From MED-G105 sp038522945 (GTDB lineage: Bacteria > Pseudomonadota > Alphaproteobacteria > Caulobacterales > Parvularculaceae), in contig JBCBJV010000010.1 in NCBI GenBank assembly GCA_038522945.1, positions 1 to 64,000 of the forward strand: a stretch of 64,000 bases of DNA, written 5' to 3'. The notes under the pieces are model-generated. The model saw only the letters and a program-made list of their open reading frames with translations. It was not told the origin of the DNA and made no database searches. Each line of letters opens with the position of its first letter. Positions within the stretch are counted from its first letter, which is position 1. This document shows, piece after piece, positions 43,064-51,224 of this stretch. Both the position numbers and the translations under genes were made by a program.

Positions 43064-43888
43064 CTAACCCTGTGGCGTCGTTGATTTGCACGACGTCGGT
43101 GGAGGAGCGGAAGATGCCAAGGCATCGTCTGCAAACCATTTTTCTTCCAAATCGTCCCAATACCCTTGGATGTCACGGGAGATGACAAACTCGTTGAGAC
43201 GATCGCGCAACTCATCACTGCCCTTTTCGACGGCATACGCCTCGATCGTCCGGGTCAGCGCAAACTCGTGAGGCACCCTATACTTGTACTTTTTGATGTC
43301 CTCAGCTGCACCCAAATAGGGTTCGAACATCACCGCACCATCAACCTCGCCACTTCGCAGCGCATCAACGATTTCAGGAAATGAACTGAAGCCCTTCAGG
43401 GCTGAGCCGGAAAACTCACCTGTTGCGACCATGCCGGATACGCCGCCGAGCTGATAGCCGATCTTGACATCGTCACTATTCAGCCCACGCAGTGTCTTGG
43501 CTTTCTTGGCCTTTTCCCGTGACACAACAAGGAAATATTCCGTATCATGATAAGGCAAGGAAAAGTCCAACACACCGCGACGCTCGGGCATGTTTGAATA
43601 ACCAGATGCAATCATGTCTGCAGCGCCGGAGACCACCGCTTCGGCAAGTTCGCAGAATGGCCGTTCAACAAACTCAATGCTAAGCCCGGTTTCGGCTGAC
43701 AGGGCTTCCATCGCATCGATTTCCAAACCCGAAAGAGAGCCATCCTCATCCCGGATAACAAACGGAGACAACGGCGCGACCGCCACCCGCAGTGTGCCTC
43801 GTTTTTTGATTTCGTCCAGAGAGGCCGCATTGCCAACACTGGTGCACATGTACAATGCAATGATGAGCGACGTGGTAAATCGAGTCAT
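43064..43888 (-). CDS. Periplasmic solute-binding protein, family 3 (orphan)
   Basis: 274 residues from the ATG at 43888. The leader TSLIIALYMCTSVGNAAS is cut near residue 22. IKKRGTLRVAVAPLSPFVIR is the family-3 N-terminus, LSGLEIDAMEALSAETGLSI the signature, and MIASGYSNMPERRGVLDFSLPY (in part) the ligand-contact Arg and the conserved region before the hinge. These proteins deliver amino acids or related molecules to ABC importers. No permease or ATPase gene is adjacent, so it either serves a distant transporter or acts as a sensor. A Ser/Pro-rich C-terminal end (SSAPPPTSCKSTTPQG) is unusual. Confidence 0.82.
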   Translation of the reverse strand: MTRFTTSLIIALYMCTSVGNAASLDEIKKRGTLRVAVAPLSPFVIRDEDGSLSGLEIDAMEALSAETGLSIEFVERPFCELAEAVVSGAADMIASGYSNMPERRGVLDFSLPYHDTEYFLVVSREKAKKAKTLRGLNSDDVKIGYQLGGVSGMVATGEFSGSALKGFSSFPEIVDALRSGEVDGAVMFEPYLGAAEDIKKYKYRVPHEFALTRTIEAYAVEKGSDELRDRLNEFVISRDIQGYWDDLEEKWFADDALASSAPPPTSCKSTTPQG

Positions 43889-44069
43889 AAGATGTTCACT
43901 CCAGTCCAATGTGGGTCAGGAATTGCTACGGATTGAGTCTAGGGGAATTCGTCAAAAAAACACCTGCCTTCCCTCACCGTGCTATATGTAACTCAAAGCA
44001 TGATAAGGCCACATCGACAACTCAGTGCGTTCGATGTGATTTGCAATTCGAAAGACCGGAGCAAAAAAC

Positions 44070-44477
44070 ATGATCAACATCCGCTTGGACGAAGTAGGCC
44101 GGTACATTGAGCTGGAGGTATTCGGTGCCTATCAGCCTGAAAAAGTATCGGAGATATTAGCATCCATGCGCGGCCTCGCGGAGAGTTATGGAAGGTTCAG
44201 TGTTATTGAGATCCGCCACGGCAAGCCAACAAATCTGTTGGCCATGCTTGGATCGGCATCAAAGGCATCAGGTAGCGAGAAAGACTATAAGTTTCTTTCA
44301 AAGCTTTGGCGTTACGCGGTTGTCTCTGATGAGCCGGGATTTTTGTTTCGGCTTGCAGCCGCGTTCGGAACGGGACAAGCGGCAAAGATTAAGCTGTTTA
44401 AACAACACGAGGCTGATTTGGCCCGCCAATGGGTGAAGCAAGAGAAAAGCCAAGTAACCTCAGTTCCGATGACCTAG
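44070..44477 (+). CDS. SpoIIAA-like/STAS-fold protein
   Basis: 135 residues after a GGAG site. The core (MINIRLDEVGRYIELEVFGA; FSVIEIRHGKPTNLLAML; KDYKFLSKLWRYAVVSDEPG) follows the SpoIIAA-like (DUF3478) layout, which has a STAS fold and binds lipid-like ligands or small molecules. No leader is present. Function is unknown in the family. It is divergent from the solute-binding protein and convergent with the beta-helix gene, so it is probably transcribed alone. Confidence 0.65.
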   Translation: MINIRLDEVGRYIELEVFGAYQPEKVSEILASMRGLAESYGRFSVIEIRHGKPTNLLAMLGSASKASGSEKDYKFLSKLWRYAVVSDEPGFLFRLAAAFGTGQAAKIKLFKQHEADLARQWVKQEKSQVTSVPMT

Positions 44478-44513
44478 TGTATTGCCACTGCCTCGTTACT
44501 AACGAATCTGGGC

Positions 44514-44529
44514 GAGTTTCTCGAAACTC
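44514..44529. repeat. Palindrome between convergent genes
   Basis: GAGTTTC-tc-GAAACTC is a perfect 7-base inverted repeat with a 2-base centre, 37 bases after the SpoIIAA-like stop and 108 bases from the beta-helix stop. No T-run follows. It might be a protein-binding site or a weak transcription end. Confidence 0.3.
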
Positions 44530-44636
44530 CCAAAATACTCCTAGATCAGTGTTGGCTGGGCTCCTGACCGATAAAAGCCAAGTGTAGAAAAAACACGCGC
44601 AAGGTGACGGTAGCGTCAAATACCGAGGCCGACTGA

Positions 44637-46406
44637 CTATAGGCGCTCTAGTGCCGTTTTGAATGCCGACTTCACTTCTTTCTTGATGGCTCTCCGCTTA
44701 ACTGGTAGCGCGCTCATGGCATTGACGAGGTAATCACGAACATCGTCTTCCGTTTCCAAGAGCTGCATATCAGCCTTAAGCTGAGCATGGCTCTGCGGGG
44801 CTCCTAGGGATTTTGCCCAACTAGCCAGTAAGTCCGCGCGTTCTGCGCGGAGCCAATCCAGCCCGCCACAGCCGTCGCTTTCCACGATAAAGTCTATGTT
44901 GCGACAGTAATCGTCATTCTTGCGGCGGGAGCAGAAGTCTTCCCGATTTTCCTTCCGGCTTACATTGGTCCGGCGAAACTTATCCATCACAGCGACAGCA
45001 CCAGGTGTGATGTTGCAGGTCACGGTGTTCGCTGTGATATCTACCTTATAGTACTTGTCGATCACCTCTTCATCAGGAGATCGATTGGGGGTATCTGCGA
45101 GTCCGACCCCCCGGCCATTGAACGCAATCATATTCCTATGCAGCAAAGGCGGTTGCTCGGGTTCTCTTTGTCCATACTTTAGCTCCCGGCGCTCCCACTC
45201 AGCTCGTCCGAACCGGCCAGATCGACGATAAAGATTAGAGTACTCATCCGCCCACTGTAGGATCACTCCGCGGCGGTTGGAGACGATCTCATTCTGAACA
45301 AACTCGCCTTCCGGGTTCGACAACACTAGGCCAGCATACTTATTCAGTCGTACCTCGGTTTGGCGCATAGTCATTCGGCCATTGGCCAACACGCCAATGT
45401 CATTCTCTCCGACAATACCCTTGTTGATTTCAACGCCGTCGCCCCAAGCGCAGACACCGATGTCGAACCCGTCCACATGGAAATCACCGGTCACCTGAGG
45501 ATCGCCAGCTCGTTTATCTTGAGCACGGTCAGCGAGCACGCCGATCGTATGCTTGTTCCTGTCTGATTTCCCGCAATTGGTATCAAACGCAGGTTCTTCG
45601 GTCTCAGCGGCAATGGCGTGTCCAGATATATTTGATGTGCCTTCTGCGGAATCAAAGACGCCGCCTTCCACATGGATACCCATTTTACGCGCGTTCACGT
45701 TCAGCGAACGGACGTTCACGACACGGCCGCCTCTTTGAAGAATCCCAGTCTGGAAGGGCTGGGCCGATGACCCAATGTCGACATTGTCGAGGAAGATATC
45801 GCCGCCATTGACGGTCAGACAGGTCCCAGCGGCACCGGCGATATTAGCTTCTAGGCGAATATCGCGAAGGGTAACTTCCATCCTGGCATCGCGCATTCGC
45901 GGCGACTCCCGTCGATCAACCGCGGCAGCCATAATAAAGCAGGTGCCGTCAATGGCGGCCGTTACTTTGCCGACTTGCGATTTGCCGTCAATGTCGAATT
46001 GCGTGCGCAGATCAGAGTCTAGATCGATCGTCACCGGCTTTGTTATCAGCAATCCCGAATTGTCATTAGACAGTCCAGACTGCGCTTCCGTGAGGTAAAT
46101 GATACCACCACTCTTCACTTTCGCGTAGGCGCCCTTAATTGAACGGGCCTCATTTCCCCTTTCCGGTGCTCCGCTGACCACGAAAACTTCGTCATAAAGG
46201 ACGGCTTTCGGCGTTGGCTTGGTATCGCACTTGCGCGCAGAAAACGCGCCCACTTGCGACTGATTTGTTGCCGATTGTCGCTGATCTGGATCATTTGGGC
46301 ACGTAGAGTCGGCGAGCGCTGGTGTCGCGATCGAAAAAGCGACGGTTAACCCCGCACAAGTAGTGAGACCTGAGACAAGTCTACGGTTGAGCTTCATGGT
46401 CTTCAT
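44637..46406 (-). CDS. Exported right-handed parallel beta-helix protein
   Basis: 589 residues. The Sec leader ends at TPALA near residue 32; a second ATG three codons in has the better-placed AGGGGA site. The mature protein has repeated short beta rungs (TLRDIRLEANIAG, NGGDIFLDNVDIGSS, GGRVVNVRSLNVNARKMGIH, EINKGIVGENDIGVLANG) typical of pectate-lyase-like beta-helices, first half of the protein, plus paired Cys. No catalytic Asp/Arg set was made out, so it may be structural or carbohydrate-binding. The C-terminal 120 residues are helical and charged. It follows the Sel1/peptidoglycan-binding gene by 100 bases, same strand. Confidence 0.7.
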   Translation of the reverse strand: MKTMKLNRRLVSGLTTCAGLTVAFSIATPALADSTCPNDPDQRQSATNQSQVGAFSARKCDTKPTPKAVLYDEVFVVSGAPERGNEARSIKGAYAKVKSGGIIYLTEAQSGLSNDNSGLLITKPVTIDLDSDLRTQFDIDGKSQVGKVTAAIDGTCFIMAAAVDRRESPRMRDARMEVTLRDIRLEANIAGAAGTCLTVNGGDIFLDNVDIGSSAQPFQTGILQRGGRVVNVRSLNVNARKMGIHVEGGVFDSAEGTSNISGHAIAAETEEPAFDTNCGKSDRNKHTIGVLADRAQDKRAGDPQVTGDFHVDGFDIGVCAWGDGVEINKGIVGENDIGVLANGRMTMRQTEVRLNKYAGLVLSNPEGEFVQNEIVSNRRGVILQWADEYSNLYRRSGRFGRAEWERRELKYGQREPEQPPLLHRNMIAFNGRGVGLADTPNRSPDEEVIDKYYKVDITANTVTCNITPGAVAVMDKFRRTNVSRKENREDFCSRRKNDDYCRNIDFIVESDGCGGLDWLRAERADLLASWAKSLGAPQSHAQLKADMQLLETEDDVRDYLVNAMSALPVKRRAIKKEVKSAFKTALERL

Positions 46407-46506
46407 CGTCCCCTAACTTCAAGATCGAGGCTTTTGCCATCCGCAAATCATTAGTCAGCATCGGCCCTAAATACTCTACTGGTTGTTCTTGCCTATTCTT
46501 TTTGGC

Positions 46507-48621
46507 CTATTCGTTTTGGCCGTCCCCGGCGTCTTTGCGTGGCGCACCGCAGCTTCGGCCGACAAGCTCAAGGCCAGTTGCATTCTCTGACTGAACACGC
46601 TGGCGGAATTGATCAAACGATTCCGATGCAGGACCTGGGTGCCCTAAGCGACGAGCGTCATCGTAATAGGATTTAGCACGGGCGTCGTTTGACGGCGCGT
46701 CGCAAAGCCGATAACTCGAAAGGATCGTCCCTGTGGCGTAGACCCGCGCCAAGTTATAGGCCGCGTCCGCAGACCCGCGTTGCATCGCTCGCTCAAACCA
46801 CTCAAGGGCAAGGTCCGTATTCTGAACAACGCCAAGGCCTGCGGCGTTCATGATCCCGAGGATGTTCTGACTGTCTGCATCGCTCTTCGCCTGGGCAGCC
46901 TGACAAATCAGCAGCACAGTCTCAAGGGAAGAGAGAGCGCCAGTTTCATCAAAACCGATTTCCCGCTGGAAGCTTCGAACAGCTTCGCGCGTCCGCCGGC
47001 CGTAGGTTCCGTCAATCGCGTAATTATAGTAGCCAAGCGCCTTCAGCGCACGTTGTCGGTGTTCAAGATCGATGAAACGACCGCCAGGGGCACCGCGTGC
47101 GATATTGGCCAGGCTTGCGGTCGAATACTCGCAAGTCGTGGAGAGCGCACGGATACGATCACCGGCAATAATCGAGGCTTGCGCGCCGTAGACCCGGCCA
47201 CGATCAATCGACGCGCGGAAGTACTGTAAAGCAAGATCTACATCGCCGGCCGACAGCATTGCGTCACCAAGCCTAAGGCAAACGCGTGCTTCATCCGAAG
47301 CCTTCAGGGCTTCCGCCGATTCAGCGCAGTACGGATCAATTGTTGATCCCGGCGCACAGATCGGCGCATCGGAAGCATCGTTCGCCGGATTATATCCTGA
47401 TCGCCCGGGCCTTTCACGTTGCGCCTGTTGGAGCCCTTGACGAGGACCGAGTTCGCAATATCGGACGGCAACCGCTCCAGCCCCCGCAGCAGGATTAGAT
47501 GAGCCACCGGATTGCTGGGCGACTTTACGCGGTTGCGGCGTCGGAGGTGGCGGTGTTGGCACGCCTCGGCAATAAATCTCTCCGCCTTTGGCTACTTTTT
47601 CCGCGGCTTCAGCCTCAATACGGGCCGCTTCGGCGGCACTCACTTTCCCAGCATTGCGCATGGCCGTGACCCAGCGACCCGCCTCTTCGTGGCCACACCG
47701 CATGGCTCGCTGAAAACCGCCAAATGCTTCGGGATAATTCTGCTTTAGAATATCATTCGGGAAGACGAGCCTTGCCGCACCCGGGAGTTGAAAGTTCTTT
47801 TCGCAAGGCGGCCAAGTCGGCACGGCCTTGTCCCGATTAGAGATCTGCGTAAGTCCCTTTTTCTCAATTTCATTGTCGGTAAGGCAGTACTTCGTATTCG
47901 GATGTTGTGCGAGTTCGAAAGCGTCATCCTGCAGGTAAAGCAGTCCCAAGCGGAAGTTGCCCTCACGACCACCATTCTCCAACGTATCAACTAACTTAGT
48001 GAGTGCATTGGTTTTTTCATTAGGTGTTGCGCCAACTTCCTGACGTAGACGGAATGCAGGCGTAGACCCCTGAGCCGCAGCAAGACTCAAATAATAATAA
48101 GCCCCCTGAGCATCGCTCAAGCGCTTGTCAAAGTATAAGCCCACAGCAACTTGGTCGAATGTGTGACCGTCATGGGCTGAACTCGCTTTGATGGCTGAAT
48201 CTCGAAACGAATCATCGGTCTGATCGACCCACTCTGCAAGCCGCGGCCAGCGCACGGGTTCATGGTATCCTGGGGAAGTCGTGACAGAATCAGCACCTGC
48301 TTCCTTCCCTGCCAAATACGTAATCCAAATCAGTCCGCCCAATATGAGCGTTACGAGTATCAGATAGGCAAGGAACCGGATCACATCCTCCAGTGTTGTG
48401 CCTTTTTTTGCGTCATCTTTTTTCTTGGTATGGGCGACACCACCAAAAACGGTTTCGGCATCAAAGCTTGCTTCAACATCGGGATTTTCGACCAGGTATT
48501 CGGTATCTGTCGCATCGATTACTGGGGATCCAATAAACGCTTGCGGGTCTCCCGACCGGCCCTCCGGCTGCATCGAGTGCTGTTCCCGTTCCCGCCTAAG
48601 CCGCTCAACGAAGTCCTTCAT
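46507..48621 (-). CDS. Membrane-anchored Sel1-repeat protein with peptidoglycan-binding domain
   Basis: 704 residues from the ATG at 48621, with GGGGAG ten bases upstream; the frame upstream to 48699 has no better site. The first ~80 residues are charged and cytoplasmic, then one membrane span (about 81-104, FLAYLILVTLILGGLIWITY). The periplasmic part has Sel1-like repeats (AQGAYYYLSLAAAQGSTPAF; DLALEWFERAMQRGSADAAY; ARAKSYYDDARRLGHPGP), a Pro-rich linker (VPTPPPPTPQPRK), and a PG_binding_1 domain around 515-565 (RQRALKALGYYNYAIDGTYG). Type II topology with peptidoglycan binding suggests a scaffold for envelope assembly or polarity, as with PodJ/DipM-like proteins; this is inference. Confidence 0.75.
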   Translation of the reverse strand: MKDFVERLRREREQHSMQPEGRSGDPQAFIGSPVIDATDTEYLVENPDVEASFDAETVFGGVAHTKKKDDAKKGTTLEDVIRFLAYLILVTLILGGLIWITYLAGKEAGADSVTTSPGYHEPVRWPRLAEWVDQTDDSFRDSAIKASSAHDGHTFDQVAVGLYFDKRLSDAQGAYYYLSLAAAQGSTPAFRLRQEVGATPNEKTNALTKLVDTLENGGREGNFRLGLLYLQDDAFELAQHPNTKYCLTDNEIEKKGLTQISNRDKAVPTWPPCEKNFQLPGAARLVFPNDILKQNYPEAFGGFQRAMRCGHEEAGRWVTAMRNAGKVSAAEAARIEAEAAEKVAKGGEIYCRGVPTPPPPTPQPRKVAQQSGGSSNPAAGAGAVAVRYCELGPRQGLQQAQRERPGRSGYNPANDASDAPICAPGSTIDPYCAESAEALKASDEARVCLRLGDAMLSAGDVDLALQYFRASIDRGRVYGAQASIIAGDRIRALSTTCEYSTASLANIARGAPGGRFIDLEHRQRALKALGYYNYAIDGTYGRRTREAVRSFQREIGFDETGALSSLETVLLICQAAQAKSDADSQNILGIMNAAGLGVVQNTDLALEWFERAMQRGSADAAYNLARVYATGTILSSYRLCDAPSNDARAKSYYDDARRLGHPGPASESFDQFRQRVQSENATGLELVGRSCGAPRKDAGDGQNE

Positions 48622-49055
48622 TCGGCTGAAACTCCCCGCACCGATTTCTGCACTAAGTGGAGCTGAAATCCCCCAGGATTTCGCCTCTCTTTTGCGCACC
48701 CCTCAAGTCCATACCCGCCAGCGAACGCCAATAAAAAACTCTCCGCAAGCGAGAAAGAGTTTGCAAATCAGTCTCTAGGGGTCAATCCCATGGTTAACGA
48801 ATCTACCGGCCTGTGGCGGACGCGCACCCAATGAAACCTTGGAAAACCCTCGCTATGGTGCGCTTGTTCTTAGCTTGGTGAAAACGACTTTTGCCGACCG
48901 TTTTGATCAAGAAGCACCGCTTCTCTGTTGCCCATTTTTCGGGCCTCGTGACTGCCATGGAGAATTGCCGTTGCCCTGAGCCAAGCCCATTATGGTTACA
49001 TGAGTGAATCGTTGGCCCGTTTTAAGTCAACGATTTCAACAACAAGGACCTTCCA
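48622..49055. other. Long divergent intergenic region (434 nt)
   Basis: No convincing ORF on either strand. It contains one terminator-like hairpin (listed separately) and the promoters expected for the Sel1 gene (minus) and the saccharopine dehydrogenase-like gene (plus). An AAGGA site precedes the plus-strand gene. The stretch 48780-49040 shows nothing else I can interpret. Confidence 0.5.
48731..48763 (-). terminator. Terminator-like hairpin in the 5' leader of the Sel1 gene
   Basis: On the minus strand AAACTCT and AGAGTTT (48736-48742 and 48756-48762 on plus) form a stem, with inner pairing CGC/GCG around a TT loop, and the stem runs into six T residues. It lies about 115 bases before the Sel1 start, with no minus-strand gene upstream in the window, so it may be an attenuator or the 3' end of a small RNA. 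Confidence 0.5.
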
Positions 49056-50240
49056 ATGCCCTATAAAAACCACGAAAACAAAGACTTCGACGTGATTGTC
49101 TATGGAGCTTCAGGCTATACGGGTAGACTTGTCGCTGAGTATCTGTCCGCCGCCTATCCCAATGGCGAGATTACCTGGGCAATGGCCGGGCGCAACGCGG
49201 AAAAGCTTGCAAAGGTCCGCGATGAAATCGGTGCGCCGGCCGATACGCCGTTGATCGTTGCTGATGCCAGCGACCCGGCTTCTTTAGAAGCCATGTGTTC
49301 ACGTGGAAAAGTGATTGCCACGACGGTCGGCCCCTATCAGCTCTATGGTAACGAACTGGTGGAGACATGTGCCAAAACCGGCACAGATTATGTGGATCTT
49401 TGCGGCGAACCGGCCTGGATGCGCGAAAAAATAAAAGGCCTCAGCGACGCAGCGAGCCAAAGCGGCGCGCGAATCGTCTTTTCGTGTGGCTTTGATTCGA
49501 TCCCGTTTGATCTTGGTGTCTACTTCACCCAGCAGCACGTCATCGACAAAACCGGCGCACCGGCCCCTGAAGTTCGCGGCCGCGTTAGAAAAATGAAGGG
49601 AACTTGGTCTGGCGGCACCGCAGCGAGCCTCAAGGCAACCATGGCAGCTGCCTTCAAGGATCCATCGATTATCGAAGTGTTGAAATCCCCGTTCGCCCTG
49701 ACCCCGGGGTTTGAGGGTCCCCGGCAGCCATCAGGATCAAAACCAAAACTGGAAGAAGATCTGGGCACTTGGTCAGCGCCATTCGTGATGGCCGCGATCA
49801 ACACGAAGAACATTCACCGATCAAATCGGTTGCTTGGCGGCGCTTATGGAGACGACTTTCTCTACTCTGAAATGCTCTTCACAGGCCCGGGCGAAAAAGG
49901 CGAACAAATCGCTAATGCCGTTGCAAGCGACAATTCAATGATGAATGAGGACGGGCCAAAACCGGGAGAAGGTCCTAGCAAAGAAGAACGCGAGGCTGGC
50001 CACTATGATGTCCTCTTTGTTGCAACCACCAAAGACGGAGAACTGTTGAAGACCTCAGTAAAAGGTGACCGAGACCCCGGCTACGGCTCCACCTCAAAGA
50101 TGCTCGCTGAAGCGGCGGTCTGCCTCGTTGAAAACGCGGAAGAAACCGGTGGCGGCATCTGGACCCCTGCCCCGGCCATGGGGTCCGCGCTTATTCGCCG
50201 ACTGGAGGAACGTGCCGGTCTCACCTTCGAGATTGAATAA
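49056..50240 (+). CDS. Saccharopine dehydrogenase-like (trans-acting enoyl reductase family) protein
   Basis: 394 residues after an AAGGA site. DFDVIVYGASGYTGRLVAEYL is the NAD(P)-binding start of this family, VIATTVGPYQLYGNELVETC and YVDLCGEPAWM the conserved following segments, and RIVFSCGFDSIPFDLGVYF the domain-interface stretch found in saccharopine dehydrogenase-like oxidoreductases and mycobacterial trans-acting enoyl reductases. The true reaction is unknown; lipid or lysine metabolism are both recorded for relatives. It stands alone, with its own terminator. Confidence 0.8.
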   Translation: MPYKNHENKDFDVIVYGASGYTGRLVAEYLSAAYPNGEITWAMAGRNAEKLAKVRDEIGAPADTPLIVADASDPASLEAMCSRGKVIATTVGPYQLYGNELVETCAKTGTDYVDLCGEPAWMREKIKGLSDAASQSGARIVFSCGFDSIPFDLGVYFTQQHVIDKTGAPAPEVRGRVRKMKGTWSGGTAASLKATMAAAFKDPSIIEVLKSPFALTPGFEGPRQPSGSKPKLEEDLGTWSAPFVMAAINTKNIHRSNRLLGGAYGDDFLYSEMLFTGPGEKGEQIANAVASDNSMMNEDGPKPGEGPSKEEREAGHYDVLFVATTKDGELLKTSVKGDRDPGYGSTSKMLAEAAVCLVENAEETGGGIWTPAPAMGSALIRRLEERAGLTFEIE

Positions 50241-50587
50241 GGTCGTAGCCTCGTCTTTGGACAATCGTACTTATCGGAACAGATCCGAAAGCGGTTCAGC
50301 CTGGGCAGATTTATCTGTCCGGGCTTTTTGCTTGCATAGAGCTTGACGGGCCCATGACCTTGCACTGCTGTGAGTAGACGATTGCGCCAATCAAGAAGGC
50401 CAATTCTTCCATTAAGGCGCTTAGCGTTAACCAATTTGGCAGAACTATGCGCCGCTGCCAAAACTTCCACGAGAAGGTCGCGGACAGGACCCTTTCATGG
50501 CGCCATTCCGCCCAATTCCAACACCACTCTCCTAAGTGTCGATGAGTTGCGTACTTTCATTAACTGCTGACAAAGGGGAGAGACCAA
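50241..50587. other. Intergenic region (347 nt) with terminator
   Basis: The first 90 bases hold the terminator of the preceding gene (listed separately). No supported ORF follows; a 66-codon frame is not convincing. The last 20 bases hold the GGGGAG ribosome site of the small secreted protein, so its promoter is expected between about 50350 and 50560. Confidence 0.5.
50298..50329 (+). terminator. Intrinsic terminator of the saccharopine dehydrogenase-like gene
   Basis: AGCCTGGGCAGAT (50298-50310) pairs with ATCTGTCCGGGCT (50313-50325) through 13 pairs, two of them G-U, across a two-base centre (in practice a slightly larger loop), and runs straight into five T residues. It lies 57 bases after the stop. 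Confidence 0.82.
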
Positions 50588-50893
50588 ATGTCCAGCAAAA
50601 TTCGCACACTGACGACCATCATCGCTACCGCAGCTATTGCGCTGATCTCAACGAGCGCAATCGCCGATGACGCCGCTACGGAAACAAATGCCGTTTACGC
50701 GTTTGCCGGCAACTCAAGCAGCATCGCTTCTGGCGGCGTTGCAACGGCAGCGATCCTGTCCAATCTGACTGCTTACAGCACGTCTCAGTATAGTACGTTG
50801 AATGCAAAGACATTGCAGAAAGCAGAGGATAGCATCAATAGCCGCCTCTATACTCTTGAGCCGGACTATTCAACGTTCAACTTTGGGGAGTGA
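50588..50893 (+). CDS. Small secreted protein of unknown function
   Basis: 101 residues after a GGGGAG site. The Sec leader has hydrophobic core TIIATAAIALISTSAIA with a cut near residue 26, giving a mature protein of about 75 residues rich in Ser, Thr, Ala and Asn (VYAFAGNSSSIASGGVATAA) with no Cys. The end is LEPDYSTFNFGE. No family recognised. It is isolated by a strong terminator upstream and a run of hairpins downstream, so it is probably expressed on its own. Composition suggests a surface or periplasmic peptide; role unknown. Confidence 0.6.
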   Translation: MSSKIRTLTTIIATAAIALISTSAIADDAATETNAVYAFAGNSSSIASGGVATAAILSNLTAYSTSQYSTLNAKTLQKAEDSINSRLYTLEPDYSTFNFGE

Positions 50894-51224
50894 GTGAAGA
50901 CCTAACCCCTTAGCGAACACCTAAACCAAACGGCCTTACCGATTCAGGCCGGCGCGCCCTGACGATCAATATCACGCCCCTCCCGATATTGATCCCCTCA
51001 GCCCCGAGGAAGCGGGGCGCGCATGGATCAACGAAACGCCTGCAGTATACCGAGCGCCTCGTGCGTTCGGTTTTTCGATTTATCTAAGTCGGGTGGGAAG
51101 ACCATACCGAAGACTGTAACGGCAGGGCGTACTCACGAAACACCCCCAGCACCGCCAGATTTGCTTGTTTGCCGCGGCATTCCGGTCTACCGCGCTCATT
51201 TCAAATCCTGAAAGTCCACTTGCA
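50894..51224. other. Intergenic region (331 nt) with three tandem hairpins
   Basis: It contains the three stem-loops described separately (50931-51018). Between them and the MFS gene a 62-codon frame (51023-51211) has no leader, ribosome site or recognisable content and is probably chance. The ribosome site of the MFS gene is weak. Confidence 0.5.
50931..51018. repeat. Three consecutive perfect inverted repeats
   Basis: Hairpin 1: CGGCCT (50931-50936) and AGGCCG (50946-50951). Hairpin 2: GATCAATATC (50964-50973) and GATATTGATC (50985-50994), 10-bp arms, 11-base loop. Hairpin 3: GCCCCG (51001-51006) and CGGGGC (51013-51018). All are perfect and almost evenly spaced within 88 bases. No T-run follows any of them. 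They could form a structured RNA 3' end, a REP-like element or a protein-binding array. Confidence 0.6.

Noticed and set aside
51023..51211. A 62-codon frame upstream of the MFS gene
   Set aside because: No ribosome site, no leader or domain; it overlaps the MFS leader and follows the hairpin cluster.
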